Shown: in pieces, positions 1 to 7,602 of the stretch
Layout: every line of letters starts with the position of its first letter
Position numbering within the stretch: position 1 is the stretch's first letter
Assembly (NCBI GenBank): GCA_021413805.1
Contig: JAIOPR010000232.1
Coordinates: 1 to 37,628 of the forward strand
Reading direction: 5' to 3'
DNA: 37,628 bases
Origin: Planctomycetota bacterium
GTDB taxonomy: Bacteria; Planctomycetota; MHYJ01; WSZJ01
Position numbers and translations under genes: made by a program
The notes under the pieces: generated by a model
Told to the model about the DNA's origin: nothing
Seen by the model: only the letters and a program-made list of their open reading frames with translations
Database searches by the model: none

Positions 1-991
1 AGCAGTGGTTGGTGGTTTTGCCGGGAAGCGCCTCCGGGTTTTTCGCGAGGACTTCTTCGCGGATCGCGGTCAGTCCCTGCGAGAAGACTTTGCCGACGTA
101 GGGGTGGTTGCGGCCGCGCTTGAGAATTTCCTTCGCCGAGTGCCGGTGGATGTTGCCGATCGTGAGTTGGTCGAGGTCGCTCGCGAACCCGCAGCACGGC
201 TTGACCTCGCCGCGCGGGTTGACGACAAACGCCTGCCCGGGACCTTCACAATAGTCTTCCTTGAACCACTGGCCGTCCCAGTTGTTTGTCAATCCCTCGG
301 CGCGCTCCACCGCCGCGAGATGGTTGAAATTCAGCGTCGCGCTGACGTCGGGCGCGATGAGCATCCAGGCACCGAGGGCGGGGGAGAACTCCACGAACCC
401 CCCGAGCACTTTTGCCAGCGCCTGCACCCGTTCCAGCCCCGCGTCCGGCGCCCCGGCGGCGTAGCTGATCGTCAGGATGTCGTCGCGCTTCGAAACTTTC
501 GCCGCACTCCGCGCGAACTGCGCCATGACATCGATCTTCACCGGGTGAAAGCGGTCCACGCTCAGCCCGAGGCGGCCCGTGTACCCCGACTTCAACAGCC
601 GTTTCAGCGTCGCCTCAAGCTCCGCCACATCCTTCCACCACGCGCCATTCGTCGAGATCTTGTCGAAACGAAATCCGAGCTTCGCGGCGTGGCGCGAGAC
701 TTTCTCGAGGAACTCCGGGTAGAGGAACGGCTCGCCCCCCGTGAATCCCATCGTGGCGATTCCGAGCTCGGCGCATTCGCTGGTGAAGCGCTTCGCCACC
801 GCGATATCGAGGTAATCGGTCCACTCGATGGGGACGCAGCAGTGGGCGCAGTTGAGGTTGCACTGGTAGGTGCCGCTGAACGAGAGGTAGTTCGGGCGGA
901 AGGTGTGGCGTTTCGAGCGCGTCCGGGCTTCGCCGCGGGAGAGAAGCGGGTTGGGTGCGTCGGGGACGGGGTGGGAGGGGAAGCGGGGCAT
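1..991 (-). CDS. Radical SAM/SPASM-domain protein, partial (runs off left edge)
   Basis: Read on the minus strand from the ATG at 991, the frame stays open to base 1 (330 codons), so the C-terminus lies outside the window. Residues 44-51 read CNLNCAHC, the CxxxCxxC motif that binds the 4Fe-4S cluster of radical S-adenosylmethionine enzymes. GGEP at about 85-88 is the family's second hallmark, contacting SAM. Near the end of the visible part, a region around VNPRGEVKPCCGF resembles the start of a SPASM domain, which holds auxiliary iron-sulfur clusters. Such proteins often modify peptides or act as heme/cofactor-maturation enzymes, but the substrate cannot be told here. It lies 7 bases after the preceding small gene and is probably cotranscribed with two small paralogous proteins, possible partners or substrates (inference). 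The ribosome binding site is weak (AGGT region). Family assignment is firm; function is open. Confidence 0.9.
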   Translation of the reverse strand, partial: MPRFPSHPVPDAPNPLLSRGEARTRSKRHTFRPNYLSFSGTYQCNLNCAHCCVPIEWTDYLDIAVAKRFTSECAELGIATMGFTGGEPFLYPEFLEKVSRHAAKLGFRFDKISTNGAWWKDVAELEATLKRLLKSGYTGRLGLSVDRFHPVKIDVMAQFARSAAKVSKRDDILTISYAAGAPDAGLERVQALAKVLGGFVEFSPALGAWMLIAPDVSATLNFNHLAAVERAEGLTNNWDGQWFKEDYCEGPGQAFVVNPRGEVKPCCGFASDLDQLTIGNIHRHSAKEILKRGRNHPYVGKVFSQGLTAIREEVLAKNPEALPGKTTNHC

Positions 992-998
992 CGCCGGG

Positions 999-1376
999 CT
1001 ACCTGCGCCTCACGAATTTCGCGGCCTTCAGCGATTCGCTGGCCAGGCGCGAGGGCGGGGCGGCCGTTTCTTTCCGGGGAACCCCGATGAGGGCCCGAAG
1101 CGCATCCGGGCTGAGTTTCCCGTCCGCGACCCCGTCGGCGGTATCCAGGGCCTGGAGCCGGTCGGTGATTTCCTCCTGCGTGACGATTCCTTTTTCGACG
1201 AGGGAGCGCACGAGGGACATGAGCAGCAAGGTCACGAGCCCCAGGTCTCCCGCGAGTTTCCGGAGCTGCTCATTGGTCATCCGGCCCGCGGAGGACATGC
1301 CGGCGAGCGAGGTGGAGATGTTTCGAAGGTTGGAGGCGGCAGCCTGCTGGGGGAAGAGCGCGTCAACGAGATCCAT
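999..1376 (-). CDS. Small helical protein with degenerate EF-hand-like loop, paralog 1
   Basis: A 125-residue protein with no signal peptide. A strong Shine-Dalgarno (AAAGGAG, 6 bases before the ATG at 1376) fixes the start. It is paralogous to the 102-residue product just upstream: both have a Leu-rich helix, then a segment of the form KGI(V/L)T..(E/D)(E/D)(I/L), which resembles the SHOCT-type short helical motif, then a D-x-x-DG-x-ADG-K-(L/I) loop. That loop has Asp at positions 1 and 5, Gly at 6 and Leu at 8, like an EF-hand calcium site, but lacks the acidic residue at position 3. Metal binding is therefore uncertain. The C-terminal tail is basic (KAAKFVRRR). It sits between its paralog (22-base gap) and a radical SAM gene (7-base gap). 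No known family was recognised. Confidence 0.75.
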   Translation of the reverse strand: MDLVDALFPQQAAASNLRNISTSLAGMSSAGRMTNEQLRKLAGDLGLVTLLLMSLVRSLVEKGIVTQEEITDRLQALDTADGVADGKLSPDALRALIGVPRKETAAPPSRLASESLKAAKFVRRR

Positions 1377-1398
1377 GGGCGACTCCTTTCGGGTTTAA

Positions 1399-1707
1399 CT
1401 ACTTCGGCGGCCTCAGGCCCAGTGCGTTCCGGACATCCTCGAGCGTGATCTTCCCGTCGGCTTTGCCGTCGATGGCATCGATCTGGGCGAAATATTTCCC
1501 CAGGTCGTCGTAGGTCAGAATTCCTTTGTCCAGAAGCGCCCTCAACGTCACGAGCATCAGGAGGTTGAGCTCGCCGACGTTCTCGGCGACCCGCTGGGCC
1601 TTCACGGAGGCCCGGACGTCCTGACCGGTGGAATTCTCCAGCTCCGTGGACAGCCGGCGGATCTGCGAGTCCTGGCGCATGTCCCGGAACATGTCGATGA
1701 GGCCCAT
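1399..1707 (-). CDS. Small helical protein with degenerate EF-hand-like loop, paralog 2
   Basis: A 102-residue protein starting MGLIDMFRDM at 1707. The open frame continues further upstream, but only across the intergenic gap and the opposite-strand sigma gene, so 1707 is preferred. It shares architecture with the next gene: an amphipathic N-terminal helix, a Leu-rich helix (LLMLVTLRALL, about 49-59), the KGILTYDDL turn (61-69), and an acidic loop DAIDGKADGKITLED (77-91) that fits EF-hand positions 1, 5, 6, 8 and 12 but not 3. It has no signal peptide or membrane segment, so it is probably cytoplasmic. It is the first gene of a minus-strand unit ending in the radical SAM gene, and is divergent from the ECF sigma gene across a 112-base gap. 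Function unknown. Confidence 0.7.
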   Translation of the reverse strand: MGLIDMFRDMRQDSQIRRLSTELENSTGQDVRASVKAQRVAENVGELNLLMLVTLRALLDKGILTYDDLGKYFAQIDAIDGKADGKITLEDVRNALGLRPPK

Positions 1708-1778
1708 GGAGGTGTCCGTCCAACGGGGAGGTCCGGAGTCTAAGCGCCGCGCCGCCAACACTCCATTCCCAACATTTT

Positions 1779-1806
1779 TGAACGAACACCGGCCCGGCGC
1801 CGTCGT
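1779..1806 (+). promoter_or_regulatory. Candidate ECF-type promoter before the sigma gene
   Basis: TGAAC (1779-1783) is followed after 17 bases by CGTCGT (1801-1806). This resembles the general form of promoters read by extracytoplasmic-function sigma factors (a GAAC-type -35 and a CGTC-type -10). It lies just upstream of the ECF sigma gene at 1820, so autoregulation is possible. One short match in GC-rich DNA is weak evidence. Confidence 0.25.
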
Positions 1807-1819
1807 ATATGTGGTGACC

Positions 1820-3610
1820 ATGAACCCTTGGGAATCCCTCGTCCGCGAACACCTGCCGGTCGTCACCGGCGTGGCGCTTCGCGTCCTCGGCGACCGCGCC
1901 GCGGCGGAGGACGTCGCGCAGGATGTGTTCCTCCATCTCCTCGAGAATCCGCACGCCCTCGACAACGCCCAGAACGTCCGCTCGTTCCTCTGCCGCTCGG
2001 CCATCAACCGCTCGCTCGACCGCATCCGGGAACGCGACCGCCGCGGCAAACGCGAAGCTTCCGTCGTGCCCGCCCCGCGCGACTCCAGCCCGATTGATGC
2101 CGCTTCGCATGAGGAAATCCGCCGCTCCGTTGAGGCGCTGCCGGCCGCCGAACGCGAAGCCGTCGCCGCGCGGTTTTTTCGCGGGCTGACGGTGCGTGAA
2201 GCGGCTTCGGAGATGAATGTTTCGGTCGGGACGGTTTGCAATCGACTGGAAGCGGGGTTGACGAGGTTGCGGAAGTGGCTGGGCGCGGCGGCGTTTATCG
2301 CGATGTTCGCGGTGCTGGAGGAGGAGGCGTTCGCGGAGGGGAGGGAGATTGCGGTCCAGCGGCTTTTCGCGCGGAGAGCGGAGTTCGGAGATGGGAGTCG
2401 GGAGATCGGAGGAAGGGCGAAAAAGGCGAAAACGGCTGCGCTGGCGGTGGGGGCGCTGGTGGCTGCGATCCTGATCTCGATCTGGATCGGGCGGCCTGGC
2501 GAAACGGATGATCTTGTTCGACGGCCACTTGAGATCGCCTCGTCGCCCGGTGCGCAGGGCACTGTTCCCCGGGTTTGGGGCGATCAGCCTGGCGCATCGG
2601 CCACGGTCCCGCTGACGAAGACGTTGCACGCCCCCGCCGATGCCGTCTGCTTCCGCGCCGAGGGCTTCCTGGTCCGCGATGGCGAGACTTTCGCGCTCGT
2701 CGATCCTTCCTGGCGCGAACCCCGCCGCGTCGAAGGACCCGCGCCTTCGGACCTCGCATCCGCCGCGCCGCGGAGGTTCTTCAACATGAATCCTGCTGCC
2801 GTCACCGGCGCGCCGACGAAGGCCTTCCGGCTCGCCCCGGGCGACGCGCTTGCGTCGATCCCCTCGGGCGACCTCTCTTCGTTCGAGGGCTGGCTCGACG
2901 GCGCCGACGACCTGTCGCGCCTCCCCCGTGCCCGGATCGTGCTCCGCGCGGCCTGGATCGACGAATCGCGCGGTCTTGCGGAAGCGCTGGAGATCGAGGA
3001 AACGGAAATTCTCTCCGACGCGTGGCTCACCGCCTGGCGCGATGCCCTCGCCGCCAACGCCTCCCTCGCCGAAGCCTTCGACAGGCCGCCCGGGCCGTCG
3101 CGGCGGGCCGAAGCGCTGGCGGCGGCCGACCGGCTGGAGGAAGCGCTCTCCCGGTCCCGGGCGGCCCGTCACGGCGAACCGGCCGCCTCGTGGCGGATGC
3201 GGCGCGAAAGCGAGCTGGAAATCGCTTCGGACGGCGCGCTCGCTGTCCTCGGCCGCGATGACGAATTCCCCGAAGCGCCGGCCGAGATGCCCGACGCCGA
3301 GGAATTGGCTTTCTCTCGCGCGATCGGCCTCGAACTCGACCCCGTCCCGCCGCTCGAACGCTCTTCCCTCGCTCTTCGCGGCGGCGCCCGCATTGTCGCC
3401 GTCGTTCCCGGCTCCGTCGCCGACCGCGCGGGCCTGCAGCCCGGCGACATCATCTGGCGCTGCGTCCGCGCCGGCCTCGCCCCCGCCTCGACCCCGCGCG
3501 AAATCCTGCGCCCCCAGGACGTTTCGGATTTCCTGGAGGGCGCTTCGGGCGAAGCGGTGATCGTCGTGATGCGCGGGCTCGAGGTTTTCGAAGCCCGCAT
3601 CTCCCTGTAG
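1820..3610 (+). CDS. ECF sigma factor fused to a membrane segment and C-terminal PDZ domain
   Basis: A 596-residue protein. Residues 5-82 form sigma-70 region 2 (GDRAAAEDVAQDVFLHLLE, then the DNA-melting helix with RSFLCRSAINRSLDRIR). Residues 108-155 form region 4, with the helix-turn-helix GLTVREAASEMNVSVGTV. A short hydrophobic stretch (153-168) and a stronger membrane helix (about 207-226, AALAVGALVAAILISIWIG) follow. Then comes a 280-residue segment of unknown fold, and a PDZ-like domain at about 514-596 (IVAVVPGSVADRAGLQPGDIIW). A normal ECF factor is about 170-200 residues, so this is a large fusion. The topology would hold the sigma domain at the membrane with the PDZ part outside. 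The ATG at 1820 is chosen because region 2 begins at once. A tethered sigma would plausibly need proteolytic release, or could act at the membrane; both ideas are inference. Confidence 0.9.
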   Translation: MNPWESLVREHLPVVTGVALRVLGDRAAAEDVAQDVFLHLLENPHALDNAQNVRSFLCRSAINRSLDRIRERDRRGKREASVVPAPRDSSPIDAASHEEIRRSVEALPAAEREAVAARFFRGLTVREAASEMNVSVGTVCNRLEAGLTRLRKWLGAAAFIAMFAVLEEEAFAEGREIAVQRLFARRAEFGDGSREIGGRAKKAKTAALAVGALVAAILISIWIGRPGETDDLVRRPLEIASSPGAQGTVPRVWGDQPGASATVPLTKTLHAPADAVCFRAEGFLVRDGETFALVDPSWREPRRVEGPAPSDLASAAPRRFFNMNPAAVTGAPTKAFRLAPGDALASIPSGDLSSFEGWLDGADDLSRLPRARIVLRAAWIDESRGLAEALEIEETEILSDAWLTAWRDALAANASLAEAFDRPPGPSRRAEALAAADRLEEALSRSRAARHGEPAASWRMRRESELEIASDGALAVLGRDDEFPEAPAEMPDAEELAFSRAIGLELDPVPPLERSSLALRGGARIVAVVPGSVADRAGLQPGDIIWRCVRAGLAPASTPREILRPQDVSDFLEGASGEAVIVVMRGLEVFEARISL

Positions 3611-3612
3611 GG

Positions 3613-4404
3613 CTACGGCAGGGAGAACTCGATGTCCTTCTCCACCGTGGCGCCGCCGATGTGGTCCTTCACCGTGGTGTGGACAACGAACGTCCCCTTC
3701 GCAATGGCCTCAGGAATCGTGAACGTGTTCGTAAAGATGGCGACCGGGTCCGGCGCGGCGTCGTCCAGCGTCTTGAAGTCGGGGTTCTTGAGCAACTCCT
3801 TGCCGTCCGGGCCGCGAACAACAACCCCCTCGGTCGCGGCGATCCGCTTCTTCTCGCCGCGCGGCTCGAACCGCAGCCCGTGAACCTCGAATTTGACAAC
3901 CGCTTCCCATCCCTCGGCGGTCTTCGTCTTCGTGATGTTGATGTTGCGGAATTCCAGCACACCCCCGACCGGGACGCCGTCGACCTTGATCGAAGTCACC
4001 TTCCAGCCCGAATGATCCACCAGCGTCAGTTCCACCCCTCGGGTCTTGTTGTCCGTGCCGTTCAGGGAGGCCGTCACGACGGCGGTGCTCACGCCGTTGT
4101 TCATCGCGATGTTGCGCCCGGTGATCGACCAGGACTTTCCCCAGACGGCGGGATCGGATTTATGAAGCGCTTCGATGTTCCCGGCGATCGGCGTGTCGCA
4201 CGCGGCCTTTGCGCCCGGAAAGTCCGCCGCGCCCATGGCGGTGAGAAATTTCTCCGAGGCCTCGACGGGCGCCTTGGTGACCTTGAAAATGAGCATGAGG
4301 CACCCGCCGACGCCGAGGCCACCGAGGAGAAATACGCCAAAGCAACCGATCAGGATCCACTTGAGGGGGTTGCTGCGGGCGGGAGCGGGCTGCATCTGGG
4401 CCAT
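3613..4404 (-). CDS. Membrane-anchored protein of unknown function
   Basis: A 263-residue protein. After a short proline-rich cytoplasmic start there is one membrane helix with Gly-rich faces (about 15-40, WILIGCFGVFLLGGLGVGGC). The rest should lie outside the membrane. Residues about 47-75 (EASEKFLTAMGAADFPGAKA) resemble the start of DUF4878/NTF2-like domains found in many surface proteins. The C-terminal 120 residues are beta-rich and end in a possible immunoglobulin-like sandwich. A Shine-Dalgarno AAAGGA precedes the ATG by about 9 bases. Its stop lies 2 bases from the convergent sigma gene stop, leaving no room for a terminator. Whether it relates to the sigma-PDZ protein is unknown. Confidence 0.75.
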   Translation of the reverse strand: MAQMQPAPARSNPLKWILIGCFGVFLLGGLGVGGCLMLIFKVTKAPVEASEKFLTAMGAADFPGAKAACDTPIAGNIEALHKSDPAVWGKSWSITGRNIAMNNGVSTAVVTASLNGTDNKTRGVELTLVDHSGWKVTSIKVDGVPVGGVLEFRNINITKTKTAEGWEAVVKFEVHGLRFEPRGEKKRIAATEGVVVRGPDGKELLKNPDFKTLDDAAPDPVAIFTNTFTIPEAIAKGTFVVHTTVKDHIGGATVEKDIEFSLP

Positions 4405-4444
4405 GGGGGTGTTCCTTTAAGGGATTTGCGATTTGGCGGCGAGG

Positions 4445-4450
4445 ATTATA
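4445..4450 (-). promoter_or_regulatory. -10 element upstream of the 4404 gene
   Basis: On the minus strand these six bases read TATAAT, a perfect sigma-70 -10 box, about 40 bases upstream of the ATG at 4404. A leader of about 30 bases would include the AAAGGA ribosome site. No convincing -35 is seen at 16-18 bases, so only the -10 is called. Confidence 0.4.
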
Positions 4451-4510
4451 ACCGGGGAATTGCGACAAGGTGCGGTTTGCCGGGGGGCTCCGGCGCGCTA
4501 AGCTGTGAGG

Positions 4511-5146
4511 ATGCGCCGCGCCGCCTCCGTCCTGTTCGCCCTGATGATTGCGGGGTGTTCGCCGGGCGGCGGCTCGTCCCCTTCGGCGCCTGCCCCCGCC
4601 ACCCAGCCGGTTTCCAGTACCTGGCAACCCGACCAGGGCCGTGAACTCCTCGGCCAGCCCGCGCCGGAATTCGCCGGGCTGACCGACTGGACGCACTCCG
4701 CGCCTCTGACGATGGCGAGCCTCCGCGGCAAAGTCGTCCTCGTCCGCTTCTGGACCACCGGTTGCGCCCTCTGCCGCCACACCGCGCCGGCCCTGAACGA
4801 GCTGGACAAGCGCTTCGGCGGCAAGGGCCTCGTCGTCATCGGCATCCATCAGCCGAAGGAGCCGGCGGCGCGTGAAGCGGCGTTCTGGCGGGCGACGGCC
4901 GGGAAATACGGGTTCGCGTTCCCGCTCGCGCAGGACCAGGAGTGGGCGACGGTGAACTCGTGGTGGCTCGAGCGCTCGAAAGAGCACGACTACACGAGCG
5001 CGACGTTTCTCGTGGACCGCGCCGGGATCATCCGCTGGCTGCACCCGGGCGGCGAGTTTTTCGACGGGGAAGGGGAGCCCGGCGAGGCGTACCGGTCGCT
5101 GGTGGCGGCGGTCGAGAAGGCCGTTGCGGAAGGGGCGCCGAAATGA
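4511..5146 (+). CDS. TlpA/ResA-like thioredoxin-fold lipoprotein
   Basis: A 211-residue protein from the ATG at 4511; a GTG at 4505 would add two residues. A lipoprotein signal ends in MIAGC, so Cys16 would be lipidated and the protein anchored outside the cytoplasmic membrane. The thioredoxin fold starts near residue 48 (GQPAPEFAGL). The redox motif is WTTGCALC, with Cys85 and Cys88. The later FLVDRAGIIRWLHPGGE strand with its turn is typical of TlpA/ResA proteins, which reduce or exchange disulfides in exported proteins or in cytochrome c. The motif CALC is unusual next to the family's common CxPC. The stop overlaps the start of the next gene (ATGA), so it is translationally coupled to two secreted beta-propeller proteins, perhaps its clients (inference). 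Confidence 0.88.
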   Translation: MRRAASVLFALMIAGCSPGGGSSPSAPAPATQPVSSTWQPDQGRELLGQPAPEFAGLTDWTHSAPLTMASLRGKVVLVRFWTTGCALCRHTAPALNELDKRFGGKGLVVIGIHQPKEPAAREAAFWRATAGKYGFAFPLAQDQEWATVNSWWLERSKEHDYTSATFLVDRAGIIRWLHPGGEFFDGEGEPGEAYRSLVAAVEKAVAEGAPK

Positions 5147-7602
5147 CGCGGTGCGTCAAAATCATGGTTTTGCTCGCGATCGGCCTCTTCCCCGGGCTTC
5201 GCATTCTCGCGGACGACGGGTCGATCGAAAGCGAGTTCGCACGGCTGTCTTCCGATGATCCGGCTGTGCGGGACGCGGCGACCGAGGCGATCGTCCGGGA
5301 AGGAAAGGGCGCGAAGAAAACCGTGACGGCGCGGATGGCCGGAGAAAAGGACCCGGAACTGCGTGGGCGGCTGGCGGAAGTCCTGGAGCGGATCGAGGTC
5401 AAGGCACTTCGGGAGATGAACTGGTCCCCGGTCTGGACGGCGGAGCCGTTCGAAGCGCCGCCGACGGCGACGGCGATTTCGCCGGACGGGAAGCGGATTG
5501 CGACGGGGGGCGAGGACGGGCGGGTGCGTGTCCTGGACGCGGCGACGCTGGCGGTTGTGCGCGAGTTCGATACGGGGATCCGCAACGTGGACGGGAGCGT
5601 GGCCTTCTCGCCCGATGGGACGATCGTGATCGACTACGACGCGTTCGGGAGCCCGATCCTGCGGGCCTGGCGGATTGCGGACGGCGCGGAAATTTGCGGG
5701 TTCCGGCGCGCCGAGCATTTCGAGGGATTGATGGCCTGGGTCGAACCGGGTGGCAACGCGGTGCTCCTGACTGCACCGGGATGTTTTTCGGAAGGGGCGA
5801 TCGTTGCGACGCTCGACGGGCACCGATTTAACGTGTTGGCCCGGTCGCAGCAGATCCGGGTTTCCGAGGACCGCACACGGCTCGCGTTCGTGTACTCACC
5901 GGACGGGACGGCGGTGAGCGTCAAGGTTTTCGCCGCCGGCGTCCCGGAGCCGGTCGCTTCCAGGGACATCGATCTCAGTGACGACGTGGAGCGGACGTGT
6001 GACCTGGACGGAGGCCTGACGGGCGTCGCGATCGTGAACCATGGCGTCTGCGGCATTTTCGACCTCAAGACCGGGAACAAGACGCACGAATTCGGAGAAG
6101 GGCTTCTCGGCGTCCGCGCCGTGCCCGGCGGGTGGGTGACCTGGACGGCGGAGGGGTTGCTCCAGTGGTGGAAGGACGGCGTCGAATCGAAGCAGGTCCA
6201 GGGACGCACCCTGGAGGGGGGGCTTGCGTACGTCGCCGCCGGGCTGCTCGTGCTGGACGTTCCTTCGCCCGACCCGAGCGACGACTTCCATCGCGGAGTG
6301 ATCGTGCGTTCTGCCGCGTCGGGCGACCTCGTGGAGTGGTATCCGCGGGCGAAACTGTGCGGTCCCTGGAGCGACGGCGCGTTTGTGCTTCAGTTGGGCG
6401 ACGCCACGGTGCGGCTGTACGGCGGCGGGAAATTCGTCCGCGAACTTCCGCAGGGTCCTGAGCGTCCGCAAGACTGGTCCCACACGGAGCAGGCGGGCCC
6501 GACACTGGTCACCACGCCCCTCGTTCCCGTCGTGATTCGCCTCGACGCCGACACCGCGCCCAGGGAGCTAGCCATGCACGGCGGAGCGGTGCGCGGCCTC
6601 CGGTGGATGCCCGACGGCCTGACCACGAGCAACGGGAGCGCAGACGCCATCCTCGCCGCCGACGGCGCTGTCTCGCGGACGATCGAACTCGGTTTTCTCC
6701 GCGGGACCCGGGAAGACGAGGACCCCGCGCTCGTCGGGTACCTCCCCGACGGCCCTCGCTGGGCCACGCCGGACGGCTCCGTCTCCGCGTGGATCGAGAA
6801 TCACGCCGTCCGGGTGCGCCGCGGCACGACAACCGAAACCCTTCCTCTGTCCGACGACGACGTCGCCGCGACTTCCGGGTGGCCCCTCCTTGCCCTGTCC
6901 GGCGACGGGAAGCGCCTCGCCGTGTTCGGCCCGGCCCGCACGGGCCTCGACATCTGGGACCTAGAATCCAAGAAGCTCCTCGTCCGCAGCCAGCTCGCCG
7001 ACGACCACACCCGCAAACTGCTCTTCGCCTCCGACGACCGGACGCTCGCCGCGGTGGACGACGACAACGAAGCGACCCCGCACCGGCGGCTGCGCATCTT
7101 CGACCCTGAAGGGCAGCAGGTGGCCCGGCTCGAGTGGGCGGGGAAGGGAATCGCGGGCGACTGGGTGGTCGGGGGACGCTGGGTCACGGGCGTCGTCGAT
7201 GGCGAGTTCCGCGCTGCCGACATTTTTCACCCGGACGTTGTCCAGAGCTGGAAAATCACCGATCTCGACAAAGAGCCGGTCACGCCGCTCATCGCTTCGC
7301 CCGACGGAAAATTCCTGCTCGTCGTTCTCCGGTATGGGTCCAACGTCTGGCGCCTGAACCTGCTCGACGGGTCCCAGGAAGAACTCGGAGAGTTTTCGGC
7401 GCGGGGCGGCGGCGCCGTGCTGCTCCCCGAGGGAAATGCGGCGGTCCTGCTCTGGGACGGGCTGATGATTCTCCGGGCCGGGACCTGGGCTCCCGTGGAT
7501 GTGCGCCCCGAACTCGCCGGCCGGTTGATCGCCGCTTCGCCCGACGGGAGACGAATCGCCATCGTCCGCAACTCGAAGGTCACCTGCTATGAACCGCGCT
7601 GA
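5143..7602 (+). CDS. Secreted HEAT-like/beta-propeller (WD40-like) protein, copy 1
   Basis: An 819-residue protein starting at the ATG at 5143, which overlaps the stop of the thioredoxin gene. A signal peptide covers residues 1-24 (hydrophobic LLAIGLFPGLRILA). Residues 27-90 are two or more HEAT-like helical hairpins (DDPAVRDAATEAIVREG...KDPELRGRLAEVLERIE). The remainder is a long series of beta-propeller blades. Blade starts such as ISPDGKRIATGGEDGRVRVLD and the repeated SPDG(K/R) turns at several points show WD40/PD40 character. No catalytic motif is seen. It is a tandem paralog of the next gene, with the same order of signal, HEAT-like segment and propeller. Such proteins usually serve as binding platforms. 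The ligand is unknown. Confidence 0.85.
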   Translation: MTRCVKIMVLLAIGLFPGLRILADDGSIESEFARLSSDDPAVRDAATEAIVREGKGAKKTVTARMAGEKDPELRGRLAEVLERIEVKALREMNWSPVWTAEPFEAPPTATAISPDGKRIATGGEDGRVRVLDAATLAVVREFDTGIRNVDGSVAFSPDGTIVIDYDAFGSPILRAWRIADGAEICGFRRAEHFEGLMAWVEPGGNAVLLTAPGCFSEGAIVATLDGHRFNVLARSQQIRVSEDRTRLAFVYSPDGTAVSVKVFAAGVPEPVASRDIDLSDDVERTCDLDGGLTGVAIVNHGVCGIFDLKTGNKTHEFGEGLLGVRAVPGGWVTWTAEGLLQWWKDGVESKQVQGRTLEGGLAYVAAGLLVLDVPSPDPSDDFHRGVIVRSAASGDLVEWYPRAKLCGPWSDGAFVLQLGDATVRLYGGGKFVRELPQGPERPQDWSHTEQAGPTLVTTPLVPVVIRLDADTAPRELAMHGGAVRGLRWMPDGLTTSNGSADAILAADGAVSRTIELGFLRGTREDEDPALVGYLPDGPRWATPDGSVSAWIENHAVRVRRGTTTETLPLSDDDVAATSGWPLLALSGDGKRLAVFGPARTGLDIWDLESKKLLVRSQLADDHTRKLLFASDDRTLAAVDDDNEATPHRRLRIFDPEGQQVARLEWAGKGIAGDWVVGGRWVTGVVDGEFRAADIFHPDVVQSWKITDLDKEPVTPLIASPDGKFLLVVLRYGSNVWRLNLLDGSQEELGEFSARGGGAVLLPEGNAAVLLWDGLMILRAGTWAPVDVRPELAGRLIAASPDGRRIAIVRNSKVTCYEPR

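Noticed and set aside
5-1090. Long plus-strand open frame of 361 codons over the left end
   Set aside because: It is antisense to the radical SAM gene, which has clear CxxxCxxC and GGEP motifs. The plus-strand protein is Arg/Glu-rich with no family signal.
3611-3612. Terminator between the sigma gene and the convergent membrane-protein gene
   Set aside because: Only two bases separate the stops, so no hairpin can fit between them and none was claimed inside the coding ends.
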